From Nitratidesulfovibrio sp. (GTDB taxonomy: Bacteria; Desulfobacterota; Desulfovibrionia; Desulfovibrionales; Desulfovibrionaceae): a stretch of 64,000 nt of DNA. Both the position numbers and the translations under genes were made by a program. Of this stretch, positions 55,638-64,000 are shown one piece after another; position 1 is the first letter of the stretch; every line of letters begins with the position of its first letter. Location: NCBI RefSeq assembly GCF_040373385.1, contig NZ_JBDXXH010000003.1, positions 186,001 through 250,000 of the forward strand, read 5' to 3'. Under the pieces are notes generated by a model. It ran no database searches, was not told where the DNA came from, and was given only the letters and a program-made list of their open reading frames with translations.

Positions 55638-56303
55638 ATGACCGATGTTTCCACGCAGGTGCCGCCGTGTCCGGCGGATTTCGCAGAACCGGCCGCGCCC
55701 GCAGGTCCCTTCCGGGCTGTGCTGCCCGTGGTGCTGGCCTCCGGCTCGCCCCGCCGCCGCGAGTTCCTGCATTCCCTCGGGCTGTCGTTCGAGGTGTACG
55801 GCAACGGCGCGGCCGAGCCCGATCCGCTGCCCGGTGAGCCACCGGCGGACTACGCATGTCGCGCGGCGGCGGCCAAGGCCGCCTCGGTGGCCGCGTTGCG
55901 CCCCGGCGGTGTGATTGTCGCGGCGGATACGGTGGTGGCCCTGCACGGCGAGATCATGGGCAAGCCGCGCGACCGCGCGGACGCCGTGCGCATGCTTTCC
56001 CGGCTGGCCGGGCATACCCACGAGGTGGTCAGCGCCTGTTGCGTGGCCCTGCCGGACGGCACCCGCGAAACCTTCCACGCCGCCACCCGCGTGACCATGT
56101 GGGATGCGCCCCCCGCCGCCCTTGCCGCCTATGCCGCCACGGGGGAACCCGACGACAAGGCCGGGGCCTACGGCATCCAGGGGGTGGGCGCGTTTCTTGT
56201 GGAATCCATCGACGGTTCATGGAGCAACGTGGTGGGGCTGCCGGTGGCGGAACTGGTCCGGTTGCTGCTGCGCCATGGGATCATCGAACCGGCAGGCAGC
56301 TGA
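55638..56303 (+). CDS. maf: Maf-type nucleoside triphosphate pyrophosphatase
   Basis: 221 aa. Maf signatures: VLASGSPRRREFL (near 34-46), VAADTVVALHGEIMGKPRD, and DKAGAYGIQGVGAFLVESIDGSW. Maf enzymes remove modified or canonical dNTP/NTP by pyrophosphate hydrolysis. The first 30 residues are an extra Pro/Ala-rich leader compared with the usual length of about 190. Confidence 0.92.
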   Translation: MTDVSTQVPPCPADFAEPAAPAGPFRAVLPVVLASGSPRRREFLHSLGLSFEVYGNGAAEPDPLPGEPPADYACRAAAAKAASVAALRPGGVIVAADTVVALHGEIMGKPRDRADAVRMLSRLAGHTHEVVSACCVALPDGTRETFHAATRVTMWDAPPAALAAYAATGEPDDKAGAYGIQGVGAFLVESIDGSWSNVVGLPVAELVRLLLRHGIIEPAGS

Positions 56304-56381
56304 TGTGCGACAGGCGCTGCACCTGTGACGCGCACCGGCCATGTCCGGGAGCGCCTGACTGGAAGACTACGGAGTACACGC

Positions 56382-56906
56382 ATGCACGCAACGCACGACA
56401 ACGGGCCTGAACGCTGCACCCCCCCGCACGCACCGCAAGGTGTGGACAGACTGGCGCTGGAAGTGGCGAGGGTATGGTATGCGGGGCGCAGTCCCGTGGC
56501 CCCCGGTACCGTGGGCTCTGCCGTGGCCGCCCTGCTGGCACCCTGGCTGTTTCTGCCATTGCCGCCGGGGTGGCGCGTGGTGGTGCTGCTGGCGGTGTTT
56601 TGCGGCGGGGCCTGGGCTGCGGGCCGAGCGGCGCGGGTGCTGGGCCGGTGCGACCCCGGCAGCGTGGTCATCGACGAGGTGGTCGGGCAGTGGACGGCCA
56701 TGCTGCCCTTTGCCACGCTGTCGCCGCTGGGTGTGCTGGCGGCCTTCGTGCTGTTCCGGGTGTTCGACATCCTGAAGCCCGGTCCGGTGGGGGCTTCCGA
56801 ATCGTGGCTGGACGGCGGGCCGGGCATCATGATCGACGACGTGGTGGCCGGGGTCTGCGCGGCGGCGGTGCTGGCCGTGCTGCTGTGGCTGGGCCTGCCG
56901 GTCTGA
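56382..56906 (+). CDS. pgpA: Phosphatidylglycerophosphatase A
   Basis: 174 aa. PgpA family: SPVAPGTVGSAVAALL, DPGSVVIDEVVGQWTAM with the metal-binding acidic loop, FRVFDILKPGPVGASE and DGGPGIMIDDVVAG, between about four membrane helices. It dephosphorylates phosphatidylglycerol phosphate in the inner membrane. I start at ATG 56382 (GGAG 8 nt upstream); a GTG at 56325 would add 19 residues. It follows maf by 78 nt. Confidence 0.9.
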   Translation: MHATHDNGPERCTPPHAPQGVDRLALEVARVWYAGRSPVAPGTVGSAVAALLAPWLFLPLPPGWRVVVLLAVFCGGAWAAGRAARVLGRCDPGSVVIDEVVGQWTAMLPFATLSPLGVLAAFVLFRVFDILKPGPVGASESWLDGGPGIMIDDVVAGVCAAAVLAVLLWLGLPV

Positions 56907-57096
56907 CGGCGAGGGGCGAAGCACAGCGAAGCCGGGCGGCATGGCCGGGTGGATCAGGAATGGTCTGGTGCCAGTGCCGGCGGGCTTGCCCGCCAAAGCA
57001 CGGAAAATCTGACGGGCGTCACCGTGCGGTACGACGGCCCGCGCATCCGGAACCACCGGCTGCGCGGGCCGTTGTGCGTTGGTTGTGCCGTGTGCC

Positions 57097-57221
57097 GCGC
57101 GACCCGGTTTCATGCGACCTGGTTTCGCGCGGCCTGATCCGGGCGGCCCAGTTTTGCGCGATATGGTTCGCGCGGCATAGCCCAGGCGACATGGTTCGGG
57201 CGCTTTGATCCGGGCGGTCAG
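57097..57221. repeat. Decayed 15-bp tandem repeat
   Basis: About nine units of 13-15 bp on the pattern GCGCGACCTGGTTTC (57097, 57112, 57127, 57142 and on), lying in the 354-nt gap between pgpA and the LysE gene. Identity falls from the first units to the last. No coding frame is supported. Confidence 0.6.
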
Positions 57222-57260
57222 CCGCTCACAGGAGGCGCGCATGGCCGGTCTGCCAGCGGG

Positions 57261-57989
57261 TCAACCTCGTTCGGCCAGTGCCAGCCGTACGCCCAGGAAC
57301 AGGAGCAGCGCGCCAAGACAGCGGTCGCCCCACCGGGCAAATCGGCCCCCCAGCGCCCCGGCTTGAAAGATGCTGCCCAGCCGGGCGGCGCCCCAGGCCA
57401 CCAGCAGGTTCACCAGCGTGCCGTTGACGGTGAAGATGCACCCCAGCACCAGAAAGGCCAGGGGGGACGGGGGGGTACCCGCGCCGCCGCCATCCACGAA
57501 CTGCGGCAGAAAGGCCAGAAAGAACAGCGCCACCTTCGGGTTCAGGGCGTTGGTCAGGAAGCCCTGCGCGAATACGGCGCGCAGGGGTGTCGGAGGGGGC
57601 TGGTCGGCGGAGGTTGCGTGCCGGGCACGCTCGCTCCGGGGCGCCGCGTTGCGGGCGGCGGTTTCCGCCGTACCCTTGCGGGCCAGCAGCATGGCGGCGC
57701 CCATGTACAGCAGGTAGGCCGCGCCCAGCAGCTTCACCACCGTGAAGGCCGTGGCCGATGTGGCCAGCACGGCGGACAGCCCGAAGGCCGCTGCCGCGAT
57801 GTGCACGGAGCAGCCCGCACCGATGCCCAGGGCCGCCGCCACCCCGGCGCGCAGGCCGCTCGTGCCATACGCGCCACAGGTGCCACAGTTGGTAGACCGG
57901 GCGATGATGTACAGCATGTCCGGGCCGGGGGTGATGTTCAGCAACAGGCCCGAACCCACGAACAACCAGATGTCGTGTATGCCGTACAT
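57261..57989 (-). CDS. LysE/RhtB family amino acid exporter
   Basis: 242 aa. About six membrane helices; N-terminal motif GLLLNITPGPDMLYIIARS, the LysE/RhtB signature, and FLTNALNPKVALFFLAFLPQF in the middle. It probably exports homoserine, threonine or related amino acids. The loop near 110-140 is longer and lower in complexity than usual. Monocistronic. Confidence 0.9.
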   Translation of the reverse strand: MYGIHDIWLFVGSGLLLNITPGPDMLYIIARSTNCGTCGAYGTSGLRAGVAAALGIGAGCSVHIAAAAFGLSAVLATSATAFTVVKLLGAAYLLYMGAAMLLARKGTAETAARNAAPRSERARHATSADQPPPTPLRAVFAQGFLTNALNPKVALFFLAFLPQFVDGGGAGTPPSPLAFLVLGCIFTVNGTLVNLLVAWGAARLGSIFQAGALGGRFARWGDRCLGALLLFLGVRLALAERG

Positions 57990-58460
57990 GGCGGTCCTCC
58001 GATGTTTTTGCCTTCATGCATCTCGGATGCGGCGTGCGTCAATCAGGGGGGCGTCAATCCGCCACCCGTCAATCCGTGGCGGGGCAACGCAGACGCATGG
58101 TGGTGCATTTTTGCCTTGTGGAAAATGTTACTTCTCAATGCAACATACTTGAATATAGAATAAAAGTAGCTTCATGAGGTGTGCGTTCAACGCGTGTGGG
58201 CGCAGTGCGAGCGATTCGAAATGCGCTTCAGGCAAAACGAAACGCACACAGTGTGCATAACCGTGTGCGCATCTTGTGTAACATCTCGAAATATGAACAA
58301 TATCTGCGGGGATGCAGGGGCTCCGCCTTCGGACGCGGAAAAACCCGCGCGGCAGGGCCGGGCGGGGCATGTCGAGGTCGGTGTGGCGTGTTGCCGGGAT
58401 GGGGGGGGCTGCGGGGCGGGAGGTTTGCCGGATGGTGGAACGGAAGGGCGGGCAGCCGGG
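57990..58460. other. Intergenic, AT-rich part with a palindrome
   Basis: 471 nt with no supported gene. 58090-58320 is AT-rich. GCACAC-A-GTGTGC (58244-58256) is a perfect palindrome followed by another GTGTGC (58263-58268). It may carry the LysE promoter on the left and unknown regulation on the right. Confidence 0.45.
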
Positions 58461-58856
58461 CTATTCCGCCCGGATCAGCCCCAAGGTGCGCAGCTCAGCC
58501 AGCAGGCGGCCGAAGTCCAGCGGCTTTACCAGATAGGCGGAAATGTGCCCCTGCTCGAAGGCACGCAGGGCGATGGTGATGTCGGTGACGGCGGTGGTGA
58601 CCAGCACGGGCACGCGGGGCAGACCGCGTTCGGTTTCCACGGTGCGGATGCGTTCCAGCACGGTCAGGCCGCTTTCGCCGGGCAGCATCAGGTCCAGCAG
58701 CACCACGTCGAAGGGGGCGTCGTCTTCCAGCGCCTGCAGGTAGGTCGAGAACGATGCTTCCGCGTCGTCCGCGCAGACGGTATCGAAGTGCGGGGTCAGC
58801 GTCAGGTGCAGCACGCGGGCGCTGAGGGCATCGTCTTCAACTATGAGAGCTCGCAT
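58461..58856 (-). CDS. Single-domain response regulator
   Basis: 131 aa, one receiver: EDDA pocket (8-11), phospho-accepting D near 57 in VVLLDLMLPGESG, conserved T in VLVTTAVTD, and K in YLVKPLDF. There is no output domain. GGAGG lies before ATG 58856; a longer start to 58928 is not supported. It sits just downstream of rrf2 on the same strand, 166 nt away, and may be part of hmc-linked signalling. Confidence 0.87.
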   Translation of the reverse strand: MRALIVEDDALSARVLHLTLTPHFDTVCADDAEASFSTYLQALEDDAPFDVVLLDLMLPGESGLTVLERIRTVETERGLPRVPVLVTTAVTDITIALRAFEQGHISAYLVKPLDFGRLLAELRTLGLIRAE

Positions 58857-59022
58857 GGGGCCTCCGGGCGGCGCGCAGTCTGCGCAACGCACGCCGTGCA
58901 CGGGCGCGTTGCAGGATAACCCATGCAATGTAACGCGGAACGCCCCGGAAATGGAAGGATGATTTTGCGATGGCCCATGCGAGGGCGCACTGCAAACGGC
59001 GTCAGTGGAGACTGGGGGAGCC

Positions 59023-59475
59023 CTAATCCTGGGCGTGAGGCGAGATGTGGCAGGCGTTCTTGGGGCACAGGCTGGCGTCGCGCATCAGGTCGGCCAGGGT
59101 GAAGCTGTTGAGCTTCTTGTACATGGCGCGCGAGGCCTCGTCCCAGATGGTGCGCGTCAGGCACACGGCCATGCGCGGGCAGCAGGGGTTTTCTTCGTCG
59201 CAGGTGTAGGGGGCCAGCGATTCTTCCAGCGCGAACACCACGTCGCCCACGGGAATTTCCGTGGCGGGCTGGGTAAGCTGGTAGCCGCCGTGCGCACCCA
59301 GCGTGCTGCGGATGTAGCCCGCCTTGCGCAGTGCCCGGATAAGCTTTTCCAGGTACTTGACGGAAATGCCCTGCCGCTTGGCGATATCGCGGATGGACAC
59401 GGGGGCTTCCGCTCCGTGCATGGCGATGTCGAGCAGCATGCGGGTGCCGTAGCGGCTGCGGGTGGTCAGTTTCAT
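59023..59475 (-). CDS. rrf2: Rrf2, regulator of the hmc operon
   Basis: 150 aa. The founding member type of the Rrf2 family: MKLTTRSRYGTRMLLDIAM, recognition helix ISVKYLEKLIRALRKAG, wing LGAHGGYQL. Cys C92, C98/C99 and C105 form the Fe-S site. The last gene of the hmc operon, known to repress hmc (D. vulgaris literature). Longer frames to 59574 extend beyond the family start. Its Cys spacing matches the regulator at 2030. Confidence 0.93.
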   Translation of the reverse strand: MKLTTRSRYGTRMLLDIAMHGAEAPVSIRDIAKRQGISVKYLEKLIRALRKAGYIRSTLGAHGGYQLTQPATEIPVGDVVFALEESLAPYTCDEENPCCPRMAVCLTRTIWDEASRAMYKKLNSFTLADLMRDASLCPKNACHISPHAQD

Positions 59476-59660
59476 GCGTATGCCGTGTGGTTTGCGGCGG
59501 TGCCCGGTCGCCGGGTCGCTGCTCGTTTCATGCCGGGGCGTTGCCTGCCTGTCTGGCGATGAGCCTGTCTGCAATGTGTCTGTACGGTTGCCCGGCTACG
59601 GTCAGGCTCTCCCGCCGCGTGCCCGGTTGCCCGTTCGCCGGGAGCGTGGTTGTCCGCCCG

Positions 59661-60047
59661 CTATTCTCCCAAGGCGCGCCGCACGATGCCCAGCATCAGG
59701 TCGGGGTCGAACGGCTTGTCCACGGTGCCTACGGCGTTGGGCACCATCAGGTGCAACCCGCCAAGACCGGTCACCAGCACCACGGGTATGTGCGCGCCGC
59801 CGGGCAGGTCCATCAGTTCGCGGTACACGCGCGGCCCCCACTGGCGGGGCATTTCCAGGTCCAGCGTGACCAGGTCGGGCCGTCTGGCGCGCGCCATTTC
59901 CACGGCGTCGGGACCTTCGGTGGCGGCGTCGGCCCGGTAACCGCTGGTTCTGAACAACGATACGAGGTAGGCGGCGATGTCCGGGTCGTCTTCTACCACC
60001 AGAATGGCCTTGGCCGGGGTGTTCCGGGCCTGGGTGGCGTTGACCAT
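59661..60047 (-). CDS. rrf1: Rrf1, response regulator of the hmc operon
   Basis: 128 aa, a receiver only: VVEDDPD, D63 in TLDLEMPRQWGPRVY, and DKPFDP at the end. It is very close to the second receiver at 9872-10267 (TLDLEMPNEWGPRFY, KKPFDP). GGAG before ATG 60047. No DNA-binding domain, so it must act through partners such as a kinase or Rrf2. It lies after hmcF across a 179-nt spacer. Confidence 0.93.
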   Translation of the reverse strand: MVNATQARNTPAKAILVVEDDPDIAAYLVSLFRTSGYRADAATEGPDAVEMARARRPDLVTLDLEMPRQWGPRVYRELMDLPGGAHIPVVLVTGLGGLHLMVPNAVGTVDKPFDPDLMLGIVRRALGE

Positions 60048-60226
60048 GCGTCGCTCCGGGCCTCCGTTTGCGGGCCGCGCCGGGGCGCCTGTGCCATCGT
60101 GCGAGGGGGATGGGGGCGTTCCGGCGGCCGGGCGGGGGGTGGCTCTCCCCGCCCGGCGGCCATGCAGTGGCGTGCGCGGTGCGGGCCTTGCCGTAATGTC
60201 GTGCAAGGCCCGCGCCACGGCGCGTT

Positions 60227-61618
60227 CTATTCGTCTTCTTCCTGCGGCTTCAGGTGCTCGGGCACGATGACCATGCTGATGAGCAGCGGCTTCAGGAACG
60301 ACCAGCGGATGCCGATCTCGTATTCTTCCTCAAGGTCGCGGATGGCGTCCCAGCAGTTGTGGCAGGGCGCCACCACCAGCTTGCAGCCGGTGGCCAGGAT
60401 CTGGTCGCGCTTGGTTTTCAGCGCCACGTTGCGCTGGTGGCGGTAACGGCCAATGCCGTTGAACCCGCCCCCACCGCCGCAGCAGTAGTTGTGTTCGCGG
60501 TTGGGAGCCATTTCGTGGAAGTCTTCCGCGATGTAGCTCATGATGATGCGGGTGTGCTTGGCAAGGCCGTGGTTGCGCACGTAGTTGCAGGAATCCTGCA
60601 AGGTCACGGGTTCCTTGATGCGCTTTTCCGGGTCGATCTTCAGCTTGCCGGTGGTCAGCGCCTCGGACACCCATTCCACGTAGTGCAGGAAGGGCACCGG
60701 GGTCTGGCCGCTGGGCAGGCCGGCCCAGTAGGGGCCTTCGATGACCGTGGCGCGGTGCGCGTGGCCGCATTCGGTGCCGACGACGCGCTTGGGCCGCAGC
60801 TTTTCCACGGCGGCGTACACGCGCTCCACCTGCATCTTGCAGCCCGCCCAGTCACCGGCGAACATGGTCAGCGAGGTCTGTTCCCAGCCTTCGCTGGGCA
60901 CGGTCCAGTTCTCGCCCGCCAGGTGGAACAGGATGGCGGCCTCGGCCAGGTCTTCAGGATAGTGCTTGGGTTCGCGGGCGTTCAGCACGTACATGGTATC
61001 CGCGTCTTCCTTGTCGACGGGGATTTCCAGGCCCGGCCATTCTTCCTGCTGTTCCTCGGCCATCCATTCGCAGGTTTCCACCCAGTCTTCGGTGGTCACG
61101 TCCATCTGCGCGCCGTACACGCGGTGCATGCCGGAGCCGATCTTCAGTTCCCACGGCACGAAGCCCTGGGAGAACAGCAGGCCGCGCAGGTAGCTGAACA
61201 TGACGCCCATGTCGATGCCGTGGGGGCAGTACATGCCGCAACGGTTGCAGCAGGTGCACTGCGACCACGCCACTTCCATGGTGTGCATCATGAACGCGGT
61301 GTCCACCGCGCCCTTCTTGCGTACGATCTCGCCGAGGGTGGACTGGATCTTGTAGGCGGGCACCTGCTTGGGGTCGCGGTCGTTGACCCGGTACAGGAAG
61401 CAGCTGTCCGCACACATGCCGCAGTGGGCACAGATTTCCAGCCAGGTCTTGGTGCGCGACTGCAAGGTTTTCTGCAGGGTGGCCTTGAGGGCCTCCACAT
61501 CAACCTCCAGCTCCGCCATTTCCTTGTAGTATTGTGCACCGCCCTTGTCGCCGAGCAGGGCCTTGAGGTCCGCTTCGGTGTTGACAGGGCGTCTGTTGCA
61601 GAACGTTCCTTCAGGCAT
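60227..61618 (-). CDS. hmcF: HmcF, HdrD-like iron-sulfur protein
   Basis: 463 aa, cytoplasmic side of the Hmc complex. Two [4Fe-4S] motifs, [14 protein letters not shown] and [16 protein letters not shown], and the CCG motifs [10 protein letters not shown] and APCHNCWDA of the HdrD family. Paralog of TmcB (12896). It probably passes electrons from the Hmc membrane subunits to a cytoplasmic partner. SD AAAGGAG before ATG 61618. Confidence 0.93.
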   Translation of the reverse strand: MPEGTFCNRRPVNTEADLKALLGDKGGAQYYKEMAELEVDVEALKATLQKTLQSRTKTWLEICAHCGMCADSCFLYRVNDRDPKQVPAYKIQSTLGEIVRKKGAVDTAFMMHTMEVAWSQCTCCNRCGMYCPHGIDMGVMFSYLRGLLFSQGFVPWELKIGSGMHRVYGAQMDVTTEDWVETCEWMAEEQQEEWPGLEIPVDKEDADTMYVLNAREPKHYPEDLAEAAILFHLAGENWTVPSEGWEQTSLTMFAGDWAGCKMQVERVYAAVEKLRPKRVVGTECGHAHRATVIEGPYWAGLPSGQTPVPFLHYVEWVSEALTTGKLKIDPEKRIKEPVTLQDSCNYVRNHGLAKHTRIIMSYIAEDFHEMAPNREHNYCCGGGGGFNGIGRYRHQRNVALKTKRDQILATGCKLVVAPCHNCWDAIRDLEEEYEIGIRWSFLKPLLISMVIVPEHLKPQEEDE

Positions 61619-61670
61619 GGGATGCTCCTTTCGTGTCCGTCACACGCAGATCATGGAACGGCCGGTGCCG

Positions 61671-62351
61671 CTACCAGGGGAAGGCCGCCCCGCGGCTGTA
61701 GCCGCCGCGCTTGATGGCGTAGTCCATGCCGATCTGGCCGCGCGACATGAAGAACAGCACGATGTGGGACAGCTTGGTGAACGGGGCCACGATGAGCAGC
61801 AGTTCGCCCGTGATGATGTGGGCGAGCAGCCACGTTTCGTAGTTGGCCACGTGCAGCCGGGCCACGAGGCCGGTGACGAACGGCGCCGCCGAAACGGCGA
61901 GGATGAACCAGTCGTAGGCGGTGGTGAGGATGCGCACCTCGGTGAGGGCGATGCGCCGCAGCGCTATCATCACTAGGCCGATGATGGCGGCCACGGTCAG
62001 CGCGTCGGCGATGCCCATGGGCAGTACCGGCAGGCTGAAGCCGAGCCGCTCGGCCAGGATGATGTTATGCCCGGCAAGGAACAGCGGCACCAGCACCGCG
62101 CCGATGTGGAACAGGAAGAAGGCCACTGCGAAGTAGGGCTGTTCGCGCCAGCTTTGCGTGCCGAACGGCAGCATCCACTTCAGGGCGGAATGGATGCCGC
62201 CCTTCAGGCCGTGCGCCAGGTGCGGGCCGTAGGCCACGCGGTCGAGCTGCCAGCTCAGGCCGCGCACATACCAGACCACGCGTGCCGCAAGGCCGCCGAA
62301 GAAGACCAGCAGCGCCACCCACAGCATGGGACCGGTGAGGAATGCGTACAT
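61671..62351 (-). CDS. hmcE: HmcE, membrane cytochrome b-type subunit
   Basis: 226 aa. About five membrane helices (near 7-25, 64-85, 98-118, 135-155 and 165-185) with Arg-rich ends, related to NarI and TmcC. GGAG before ATG 62351. Its upstream gap to hmcD is 223 nt, unusually long for this operon, and contains a dispersed repeat (copy B). Confidence 0.92.
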   Translation of the reverse strand: MYAFLTGPMLWVALLVFFGGLAARVVWYVRGLSWQLDRVAYGPHLAHGLKGGIHSALKWMLPFGTQSWREQPYFAVAFFLFHIGAVLVPLFLAGHNIILAERLGFSLPVLPMGIADALTVAAIIGLVMIALRRIALTEVRILTTAYDWFILAVSAAPFVTGLVARLHVANYETWLLAHIITGELLLIVAPFTKLSHIVLFFMSRGQIGMDYAIKRGGYSRGAAFPW

Positions 62352-62574
62352 GGTTTGCTCCTATGGCAGGCCATGTTTACAGGTGGATCTTTCGTCCGTT
62401 GGCGGCGTCAGGCTGCGCCTACCATCGCTTTGCTGTCATTATCCGTAAGGTTCGCTCAGCTCACCTAACGGCTAAGGCTCGGTCAAATACCATAAGAGTA
62501 TACTCCCTCATGGCAGGCTTGCTTTCCTTGCCAACGAACGAAATCTCTCACTGTAAACACGCCCTGGTCACTGC
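62352..62574. other. Inserted interval between hmcE and hmcD
   Basis: 223 nt. It contains the hairpin CCGTAAGGT/ACCTAACGG (about 62443-62471, one mismatch) and dispersed repeat copy B (62481-62547), including the 10-bp palindrome GAGTATACTC. No gene is seen. hmcD and hmcE are normally adjacent, so this may be an insertion. Confidence 0.6.
62481..62547. repeat. Short dispersed repeat, copy B
   Basis: Aligns with copy A (50392-50457): GGTCA, ATAAGAGTA, CTCCCT, CATG, GGC and the terminal AACGAAATC recur in the same order. It is inside the hmc operon. Confidence 0.6.
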
Positions 62575-62712
62575 TTAGTATTTGCGGATCTTCTTGTCGC
62601 GCCCGGTAAGGAACAGCCAGTAGCACACAAAGCCCACCAGTGTGGCACCCATCAGCAGATAGGTGATGTTCTTGGTGTGCAGCATGAATTCATGCAGGGT
62701 ATGGATTTCCAT
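62575..62712 (-). CDS. hmcD: HmcD, small membrane subunit
   Basis: 45 aa, one membrane helix: MEIHTLHEFM, NITYLLMGATLVGFVCYWLF, then a positive end TGRDKKIRKY. It matches the small HmcD of D. vulgaris in size, helix and place between hmcC and hmcE. AAGGAG lies before ATG 62712; stop TAA at 62575. Confidence 0.88.
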   Translation of the reverse strand: MEIHTLHEFMLHTKNITYLLMGATLVGFVCYWLFLTGRDKKIRKY

Positions 62713-62731
62713 AGCGTGCTCCTTGGCGGCC

Positions 62732-63898
62732 CTAGTGGGCGTCCTTGTAGTCGGGATGCTCGTACAGGACCGGCATGCGCGTGGCGATGAACCGGTAGAC
62801 CGTGATGATGAGCGTCACGATGAACACCGAAACGCCGATCTCCATCCAGTGCGGGAAGTAGCGGTCGGCGGCGGGCAGGTTCCAGTTGAAGGCGACGAGC
62901 GAGACGTTGAAGCGGTTCATCACGATGCCGAGCACCGCGTTGATGGACGCGATGCGCACCAAGGTGACGTTCTTCTCGCGCACGCCAAGGGCGTACAGGA
63001 ACGAGGGCAGCGCCACGAAACCGAACATCTCGACCAGGAACCAGGCCCCGTAGCCGGTGCCCAGGTAGGCCCAGTCGTTGTCCATGGCGATGTCCATGGT
63101 CTTGATGAAGAAGTACCCGGCAAGCACGAACGAGGCAGCCTTGCCGAAGCCAAAGATCACGCCTTCGGCCTCCTTCAGGTGGGTTTCGTCCATCTTGTGG
63201 TGCAGCCCGGCGTGGGCCAGGGTGCCTTCGAAGATGACCATGGAAAGGCCCGCCACCATGGACGAGATGAAGAAGAACACCGGCAGGAAGCTGGAGTACC
63301 ACAGGGGGTGCAGCTTGCCGGGGGCGATCAGGAACAGCGCGCCCAGCGAGGACTGGTGCAGGGTGGACAGCACCACGCCGAAGATGGTCAGCATGATGGT
63401 CAGCTTGACGATGACGTTGCGCAGCTTGCGCAGGCCCAGCCATTCCAGCGCCGCCGGGGACCATTCCACGAACAGCACGGTAAGGTAGGTGGCCACGCAC
63501 AGGCCCACTTCGAACAGCAGCGAGGTGGTGCCCTGCGAGAGCACCAGCGGGTAGGGCAGGCGCAGCGGATGCCCGAGGTCATAGTGCAGCGCCACGACCA
63601 CGAAGAAGTAGCCGAGGAACGCGGTGGTGATGGCCGGGCGCACCGCAGAGTGGTAGCGCTTCATCCCGAACAGGTAGCACGAGGCCGAGGTGACGTAGCC
63701 GCCGGCGGCCAGGGCCACGCCGCACAGCAGGTCGAACCCGATCCAGATGCCCCACGGGTTGTTGTCGGACAGGTTGGTGACGGCCCCGATGCCCTGGGTG
63801 AAGCGGATGAAGGTGATCACCGCGCCCACGGCCAGGATGATGCCCGTGATGATGTTGCCGGGCGTGAACAGGCCGCTCTTGGTGTTGGCGTCATGCAT
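62732..63898 (-). CDS. hmcC: HmcC, NrfD-like membrane subunit
   Basis: 388 aa. About ten membrane helices, starting GLFTPGNIITGIILAVGAV; NrfD/PsrC family with conserved WGIWIGFDLLCGVALAAGGY and VEWSPAALEW. It carries quinol or electron-proton exchange between HmcB and the rest. ATG 63898 has GGAGG 9 nt upstream; ATG 63907 abuts it and is unlikely. The hmcB stop is 1 nt before. Confidence 0.93.
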   Translation of the reverse strand: MHDANTKSGLFTPGNIITGIILAVGAVITFIRFTQGIGAVTNLSDNNPWGIWIGFDLLCGVALAAGGYVTSASCYLFGMKRYHSAVRPAITTAFLGYFFVVVALHYDLGHPLRLPYPLVLSQGTTSLLFEVGLCVATYLTVLFVEWSPAALEWLGLRKLRNVIVKLTIMLTIFGVVLSTLHQSSLGALFLIAPGKLHPLWYSSFLPVFFFISSMVAGLSMVIFEGTLAHAGLHHKMDETHLKEAEGVIFGFGKAASFVLAGYFFIKTMDIAMDNDWAYLGTGYGAWFLVEMFGFVALPSFLYALGVREKNVTLVRIASINAVLGIVMNRFNVSLVAFNWNLPAADRYFPHWMEIGVSVFIVTLIITVYRFIATRMPVLYEHPDYKDAH

Positions 63899-63899
63899 G

Positions 63900-64000
63900 T
63901 TATGCATCCTCCTTGCCTTCGCCGTCGTCGCCACTTTCGGCGCTCTGGCCTTCGGCACGCAGGGCGGCGAACTTCTCTTCGAAGGCCTGCTCCGCCTGTT
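63900..64000 (-). CDS. hmcB: HmcB, C-terminal end (partial at the window edge)
   Basis: The frame open at 64000 ends in TAA at 63900-63902 and gives QAEQAFEEKFAALRAEGQSA then ESGDDGEGKEDA, an acidic tail. It is identified by position directly upstream of hmcC; the iron-sulfur part lies outside the window. Confidence 0.7.
   Translation of the reverse strand, partial: QAEQAFEEKFAALRAEGQSAESGDDGEGKEDA

Overview
The window looks like the chromosome of a GC-rich, sulfate-reducing deltaproteobacterium of the Desulfovibrio / Nitratidesulfovibrio type, close to D. vulgaris. The evidence is two periplasm-facing redox complexes diagnostic of that group (Tmc and Hmc), the Rrf1/Rrf2 regulators, a Desulfovibrio-type trimeric porin, the SahR-AhcY pair and many multidomain signalling proteins. 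Species placement is by gene content and remembered gene order, not by a search.

Layout. 0-7 kb (+): an HD-GYP protein, two Rrf2-family regulators, a histidine kinase with two c-type heme motifs in its periplasmic domain, and a kinase with an N-terminal receiver. 6.8-7.3 kb (-): a ParE/RHH toxin-antitoxin pair. 7.4-16.4 kb (-): tmcD-C-B-A, a small conserved gene, a tandem universal stress protein, a two-receiver protein and a REC-PAS-PAS kinase. 17-22 kb (+): porin, a Cys-rich protein and two DJ-1/PfpI proteins. 22.2-23 kb (-): tRNA-Glu and a DUF721/DciA-like gene. 23.6-30 kb (+): a chemoreceptor and pstS-pstC-pstA. 30.5-33.6 kb (+): a MoxR-type AAA ATPase, a DUF2201/VWA protein and an unknown third gene. 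33.8-43.3 kb (-): kdpFABC with a split KdpD and a sigma-54 response regulator. 43.7-46.5 kb (+): sahR-ahcY. 46.7-49 kb (+): a second chemoreceptor. 49.2-54 kb (+): dhaK, dhaL and a DhaM-HPr-EI fusion. 54.3-55.2 kb (-): flgM and a flagellar-regulated unknown gene. 55.6-57 kb (+): maf and pgpA. 57.2-58.9 kb (-): a LysE exporter and a receiver protein. 59-64 kb (-): the 3' part of the hmc operon (hmcB end, hmcC, D, E, F, rrf1, rrf2).

How it works together. Tmc and Hmc are paralogous complexes that move electrons between periplasmic cytochromes and the cytoplasmic side. TmcB/HmcF and TmcC/HmcE are recognisably related. Each complex sits with an Rrf1-like receiver and a Cys-containing Rrf2 regulator, so the regulators appear duplicated along with the redox modules. 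A 15-bp inverted repeat lies between the -35 and -10 of the Rrf2 gene at 2030 and recurs with one difference upstream of tmc, which ties that regulator to tmc. The kdp locus appears rewired from the usual OmpR-type KdpE to sigma-54 control: the regulator is NtrC-type and a good -24/-12 promoter precedes kdpF.

Other structure includes two copies of a small hairpin-bearing element with inverted ends, a second short repeat found inside two operons (dha and hmc), and many short in-frame tandem repeats that stretch protein linkers.
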